Assembly: GCA_001465935.1 (NCBI GenBank)
Contig: LNKV01000072.1
Span: 1-33,053 of the forward strand
Length of the DNA stretch: 33,053 nt
Direction: 5' to 3'
Source of the DNA: Clarireedia homoeocarpa
Lineage: Eukaryota > Ascomycota > Leotiomycetes > Helotiales > Rutstroemiaceae
Every line of letters starts with the position of its first letter. Positions within the stretch are counted from its first letter, which is position 1. Positions 28,448 to 33,053 of the stretch are shown here, piece after piece. The notes under the pieces are model-generated. The model ran no database searches. It worked only from the letters and a program-made list of their open reading frames with translations, and was not told where the DNA came from. Position numbers and translations under genes: made by a program.

Positions 28448-29491
28448 TACTAAGTGGGGTAGGGTTAGCGGAGTTTGACTTTTCGGAGGTAGTTTACCTT
28501 ACTTCACTATAGGTGCAAGTCTATCCGTAGCCTTGTTTGACCAGATGGTTCAGACTGCTGGATTTGACGGTCTCTTTGGAGTACGTTGTTACTGGTATCG
28601 TGTCTGGTATCCACCGAGCTATATTTATAGCGCGTTATGGTCTACGGCAGCGCAAGATCGATGGGAAACGTTGATGACGTTGCATTTTATGACGTTCAGC
28701 TCAGCGGCTGCGCTCAGCCTCAATTTAATTTGTGCCACATCCGAATGTCTAACTGACTTAGACATTCACTCGTGATTCGGTCAAATGCTTAGTAATACAA
28801 TAAGTTTATATTATTCTGGTGATTGGCAACGTAAGCCAGACGAGGAATCAGCTTCAGTTCAGAAAAATCAATGAATTTTTGAGCCGGTCTAGATTAGACT
28901 TCTAACTTGATTAAATTAAATAATATACTGTATCTGTAGAAGTATTATGTATATATGGGGAGGCTAGTACAATATGGCCAGCCTTGCAACAGTCTACCAG
29001 CCGCTCTTCCTCGCATCTGGTGAAACGTAAAGTAAGCACTGGATTGAAAGCAAATTTCTGCCTAAGGTGTAAGGTTAGATAATCCGTTAGATGCCAAAGT
29101 GAAAGCTCGGATACCAAATGCTGAATAGATTCTAGACCCCAGATTTCTGTTATCCACTTTCCTGTTACTTTAACTTCCTCCTCAACGACAATTACAAATC
29201 ATAGCTTGATCGAGCGTATTTCTACATTCCGAATTTCCTATAACAACTATGACTTCTAGAATACCTGGGGTGAGCCGGAGCGATTGGCAAGTTTTGCGCG
29301 CTTACAGTGAGTGGTGCATAACGATGCAGAGATGATAGGTGCGATTACCGCGAGGCTGCTGCTCAGCTGAATGCGCCAGCCTCAACCCGACATCTTTCCA
29401 GATCTTCATTCGAGTTCGCATCTATACTAACTCAATCGCTCAATAACTACCGAGAATCCTCTCTCTTTCGATCCTCGAACCTAGTCGAATT
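28448..29491. other. Intergenic, upstream of the NLR-like gene
   Basis: A plus frame at 28533-28775 has no recognisable domain. 28780-28930 is AT-rich. The last few hundred bases are the presumed promoter and leader of the gene starting at 29492; I see no strong TATA box. Confidence 0.4.
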
Positions 29492-31994
29492 ATGCGTCTG
29501 CTACAGTATAATAATGATGGCGATTTCAGCCTGACCGAGTTCTTTGAGAGCGATATACCCAAGTATGCTATACTTTCGCACAGATGGGGAGCAGAGGAGG
29601 TCACTTTCAAGGACATGATAGAAGGTACAAGCAAGAGCAAGGCTGGCTATAGCAAGATACAGTTCTGCGGTGAACAAGCTAAGCGTAACGGCTTGCGGTA
29701 CTTTTGGGTGGATACCTGCTGTATCGACAAATCGAACAGCACTGAGCTCGCAGAGGCTATCAACTCTATGTTTCACTGGTACCGGGATGCTACCAAGTGC
29801 TTCGTCTATCTGCCCGATGTTTCGCAACCTTGCTCCGATTCGGCTGTTGGGTCTAACGAGCCCTGGGAATCGACATTTCGGAAAAATGAATGGTTCACAC
29901 GAGGCTGGACCCTGCAAGAGCTTATTGCGCCGGCATCAGTCGACTTCTTCTCAAGAGAGGAGGAGTTCCTAGGCGATAAGACCTCCCTAGAACGACATAT
30001 CTGTGATATAACAGGAATTCCAATTAATGCTCTTCGAGGGAGCCCGTTGTCTGATTTCAGCGTTGCTGAGCGAATGTCGTGGGCAGCAAATCGTGAGACT
30101 TATCGCCAAGAAGACAAGGCATACTCGTTACTAGGCATTTTTGACGTCAATATACCGCTCATCTACAGCGAAGGAAAGGATAAGGCGTTGCAGCGACTGC
30201 GAGAAGAGATTGATAAGGCTTCAAAAGGTAGGTTCTTCCCTCCTGTTTTGCTATGAGCACTCATCAAGAATAAACGCGCATCTGGGTATTAGGAAGCTGC
30301 TGACTTCATCAGGGTTCAAGTGCGAGGACTTCTCAGTCGCCTTTAGCCTCTCTAATGTTTCCGACGTCCATCACTTCGTGGCAAGGAAGATAGAGCTCGT
30401 AGAGATACACAAAGCACTCAGTGGCGATGGCTCCCGCCGAGTAGTTGTTCTTCATGGTCTTGGCGGAATCGGCAAGACACAACTTAGTATTGCATATACG
30501 AAGCGGCATAAGGACAGCTACTCGGCAATATTCTGGCTAAATATCAAGGACGAGAATTCTCTGAAGCAGAGCTTTGCTAAGATAGCTAAGCAGATATCGA
30601 GGGAACACCCATTGGCTTTCCGGCTTAGCAACATGGATACGAAAGAAAACCTCGACGATATAGTAGATGCTGTTAAGGCATGGCTGAGTCTACCGCATAA
30701 CACACGATGGCTGATGATTTACGACAATTACGATAATCCCAAATTACCTGGAAACACAGATCCTACGACTGTAGATATCCGAAAATTCCTCCCGGAATCC
30801 TATCACGGGTCGATTATTATCACAACGCGGTCGTCACAAGTCAGAAATGGTTATCCTATTCATATCTGTAAGCTCGGCGATGTACAGGATAGTCTTGAGA
30901 TTCTGTCAAACGTTTCGAGACGGGAAGGACTGAGAAGTGGTAAAAACGCTCTACATTTCTATGATGGGGAACTAATCTTAATACTAGATCCCGATGCTAT
31001 CATGCTTGCTAGAGAATTAGATGGACTGCCTCTTGCACTTGCTACTGCCGGTGCATATCTTGATCAAGTTGCAGTAAGTCTTTCAGACTATTTACATCTG
31101 TACAAGCAGTCGTGGTTACAACTCCAAAAATCAAGTCCGGAATCGGACTCGTACGAAGACCGAACACTCTACTCTAAATGGCAGATATCATATAATCATG
31201 TCAAACAGCAAAATGACCTCTCAGCTAAGCTTCTTTACTTCTGGGCTTACTTCGATCACCAGGATCTCTGGTTCGAGCTTCTCCAGCACAGTGACTCGAA
31301 CGACCCAGACTGGGTACAAGAACTGACGAAAGATGAAGTCAGCTTCCATCAAGCGGTACGGGTATTGAGTAGCCACGGACTAGTGGAGGTAGATACCTCT
31401 TCGCAAGATTTGATCGAGTCACGAGGGTATAGTATTCGTGGGTGTGTCCACTCGTGGACAATTCATGTTCTTAACCAAGCGTGGAATCACGGATTAGCTA
31501 GGCTAGCTTTGAAATTTATTGGCTCACATGTCCCGGAAGAGCAGACTTTTCGGCCGTGGTTAACACAATGACGGCTTCTCCAGCACGCAATGAGGTGTTC
31601 ATATATAGTTCTAAGCAACTTGGTTCCAGACGGTGACATCGCATGGGAATGTCATAGACTAGGGGTTCTCTACGACTCTCAAGGCAAGCTGGTCGAGGCC
31701 GAGCAGATGTATCAGCGAGCGCTGCAAGGCTATGAGAAGGTGGTCGGTACAGATAATATCACCACTTATATCCCAGCGCTAAACACGATCTGGAATTACG
31801 GCTCTCTCTTCGAACATCAAGCTGATATAGCGAAGGCTAGGGCTATGTATTCAAAGGCGTTACTTGGGTATGAACAAGTCTTCGGACCTGAACATCCTGG
31901 GTCTCAGAGTTCGCGTTACAAACTTTATACTTTAGATGCCGTCATGCAGAATAGGGCCCTATTAGAAGTTGAAGAGCCTGTAGATGACCTGTAA
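29492..31994 (+). pseudogene. HET-NB-ARC-TPR NLR-like protein, split by one in-frame stop
   Basis: Exon 1 is 29492-30227; an 85-nt intron (GTAGG...CTGACTTCATCAG) joins G to GG and keeps the frame; exon 2 runs to a TGA at 31569-31571. The same frame then stays open to TAA at 31994. Exon 1 is a full HET domain: YAILSHRWGAEEVTF, FWVDTCCIDKSNSTELAEA, WFTRGWTLQELIAP, and YRQEDKAYSLLGIFDV. Exon 2 begins the NB-ARC NTPase: P-loop VLHGLGGIGKTQLS (around residue 294), WLMIYDNYDNP as Walker B, SIIITTRSSQV and GLPLALATAGAYLD (around 483). After the stop come TPR units (LGVLYDSQGKLVEAEQMYQR and the KARAMYSKALLGYEQVFGPE unit). Such proteins are fungal NLR-type receptors linked to heterokaryon incompatibility. 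CAA TGA CGG suggests CGA-to-TGA. Up to the stop it would make a 664-residue HET-NB-ARC protein lacking its sensor repeats; with few TPRs the repeat array also looks short. Confidence 0.85.
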
Positions 31995-32410
31995 GGAGAA
32001 CCATTATATCTTAAAAAAACTCCCTCTATATCAAAACGCTATAAGCTGTTTCGAAAGCTTGGTCTAAAGTAAAGTCCTTAACTTATCGCTCTATAGTATA
32101 TATCTTTATATATAACAGTTCTTTTTCTTCATATTGTATACTCTAAAAAATTTCTAGTGATTCAATTTATCACCTTTAACTGAAATTTCTACAGTATAGA
32201 CTTCCTATCATTCTAATAACTTTGATAGAGAGGGGCTTCGGGGAGATGAACTTTATATATTGGTTAGATGAATTTCGAGATATTGGATAAATTAGCTTAG
32301 AACAATCTAGAAGCCTCACTTTTATACTTCTAACTACATAGTAGTGACAATTTATTACTATACAGCGATTATACCTATATTGATGTACTATAAGGTGAGC
32401 TATAGAGTGA
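31995..32410. other. AT-rich gene-free stretch
   Basis: Very AT-rich, TpA-heavy sequence without open frames, consistent with RIP-eroded repeat DNA or a decayed 3' extension of the NLR gene. Confidence 0.5.
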
Positions 32411-32583
32411 GGGCGTGTAGGGTATAGAGTAACTCAAGAAGGGGTATTGTAGAAATGAAACTAATATTATGCAAAGACTAGGCTCTATTTGGTAAAGCGC
32501 TCGTAGAGATCCCTATCTAGCGAACGGAAAGTGAAACATTCAAAGTGAGCTTAGGGGGAAGCTGATTTCGTTAGCGACTGTAA
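32411..32583 (+). repeat. ~170-bp module fused upstream of a LINE (copy A)
   Basis: Homologous, in inverted orientation, to 28277-28447, with the longest exact blocks AGAAGGGGTATTGTAGAA, ATGCAAAGACTAGGCTC and TTTCGTTAGCGACTGTAA. It ends at the same nucleotide (GACTGTAA) as the other copy, after which the sequence becomes the endonuclease part of a LINE ORF2. Confidence 0.8.
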
Positions 32584-33053
32584 TCAGGAAGATGGCCTAT
32601 CAGGAGCATTCTCTGGATAAACAAGGATGTCGAAGCAGAGCAGGTGGCAGTACCATCCCCAGATATAACAGCAGCAATTATTCGAGTACCCGAACAGTCA
32701 ATCCTAGTTGCGTCAGTCTATGTACCAGGGAGTGACGCTCAGGCACTACAAGACACATGTAACAGCCTACGAAGGATCATAGAGGAGGTGAGAAGGAAAG
32801 CGAGTACAGTGGTTGAACTCGTGATAGTAGGAGATTTTAATCGACACGACCAATTATAGGGAGGAGATGCCGTGTCGATGGAGAGACAAGGAGAGGCTGA
32901 CTTGATTATTGATCTGATGAACGAGTTTACCCTAAACAGCCTGCTTCGCCGGGGGACCAAAACATGGCACGGAGGAGACTACGAGACGACCATCGACCTG
33001 GTCCTCGCCTCTGAGGAATTGAAGAACGCCACGGTTAAGTGCACACTGTATGG
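32584..33053 (+). mobile_element. LINE ORF2 endonuclease domain, truncated at both ends
   Basis: The frame reads SGRWPIRSILWINKDVEAEQ, ITAAIIRVPEQSILVASVYVPG, VVELVIVGDFNRHDQ, a TAG, then LLRRGTKTWHGGDYETTIDL and VLASEELKNATV to the window end. SVYVPG, GDFNRHD and TWHG/IDLVLAS are AP-endonuclease motifs of Tad-type elements. The TAG at 32857-32859 stands where family members usually have tryptophan (TGG-to-TAG). The 5' part is missing and replaced by the module; the 3' part lies outside the window. Confidence 0.8.

Noticed and set aside
1..33053. CRISPR array, rRNA or bacterial operon
   Set aside because: No regularly spaced repeats of that type and no rRNA-like sequence. Spliced genes and fungal families rule out a prokaryote.

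Overview
The window looks like nuclear DNA of a filamentous ascomycete (Pezizomycotina). The grounds are very short introns (42-85 nt) with GTAAGT-like donors, CTAAC/CTGAC branch points and TAG ends; families largely typical of these fungi (UstYa/DUF3328, HET-NB-ARC-TPR, WOPR, DUF3435, Zn2Cys6, DUF3505/OrsD-like); and many broken Tad-type LINE, LTR and mariner copies with stop codons of the CAG-to-TAG, TGG-to-TAG and CGA-to-TGA kind expected from RIP. A helotialean fungus is a guess from style only. Gene density is low, with AT-rich gene-free stretches between small islands of coding sequence: an accessory, repeat-rich compartment.

Layout. 1-3.8 kb: decayed sequence with a perfect 45-bp palindrome and a broken two-exon gene. 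3.8-5.7 kb: a short Zn2Cys6 gene whose DNA-binding head is tandemly duplicated, a GC-rich DUF3505/OrsD-like relic, and a LINE 3' tail. 6.0-7.4 kb: an intact secreted FAD-dependent oxidoreductase. 7.7-8.65 kb: a LINE 3' part. 9.1-12.1 kb: a mosaic of gene pieces (unknown C-terminus, P450, HET, LINE tail, 5'-truncated propeller-like protein). 13.5-14.2 kb: a DUF3435 tyrosine recombinase relic. 15.1-17.2 kb: an intact four-exon UstYa-type oxidase divergent from a small secreted repeat peptide. 20.2-21.5 kb: a Pac2-like WOPR regulator. 22.7-25.0 kb: nested LINE/LTR/mariner fragments and a frameshifted gene. 25.2-26.0 kb: a Cys-rich hypothetical gene. 26.6-28.3 kb: a LINE 3' half. 29.5-32.0 kb: a HET-NB-ARC-TPR NLR-like gene with one in-frame stop. 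32.4-33.05 kb: a second LINE piece running off the end.

Most interesting is the pair at 15.1-17.2 kb. The peptide has a signal sequence and 28-residue repeats with a conserved KTAYTV(N/D)AYGK box. Its divergent neighbour is a complete UstYa-family protein with two HxxHC motifs. This is the minimal layout of a dikaritin-type RiPP locus (ustiloxin, phomopsin and asperipin class), with a core unlike those I know and without dibasic Kex2 sites between repeats. The function is inferred from family and layout. The second notable structure is a ~170-bp module joined, at the same 3' nucleotide, to two different internal positions of LINEs (28276/28277 and 32583/32584), as expected for template-switch chimeras like those described for Magnaporthe MINE elements.
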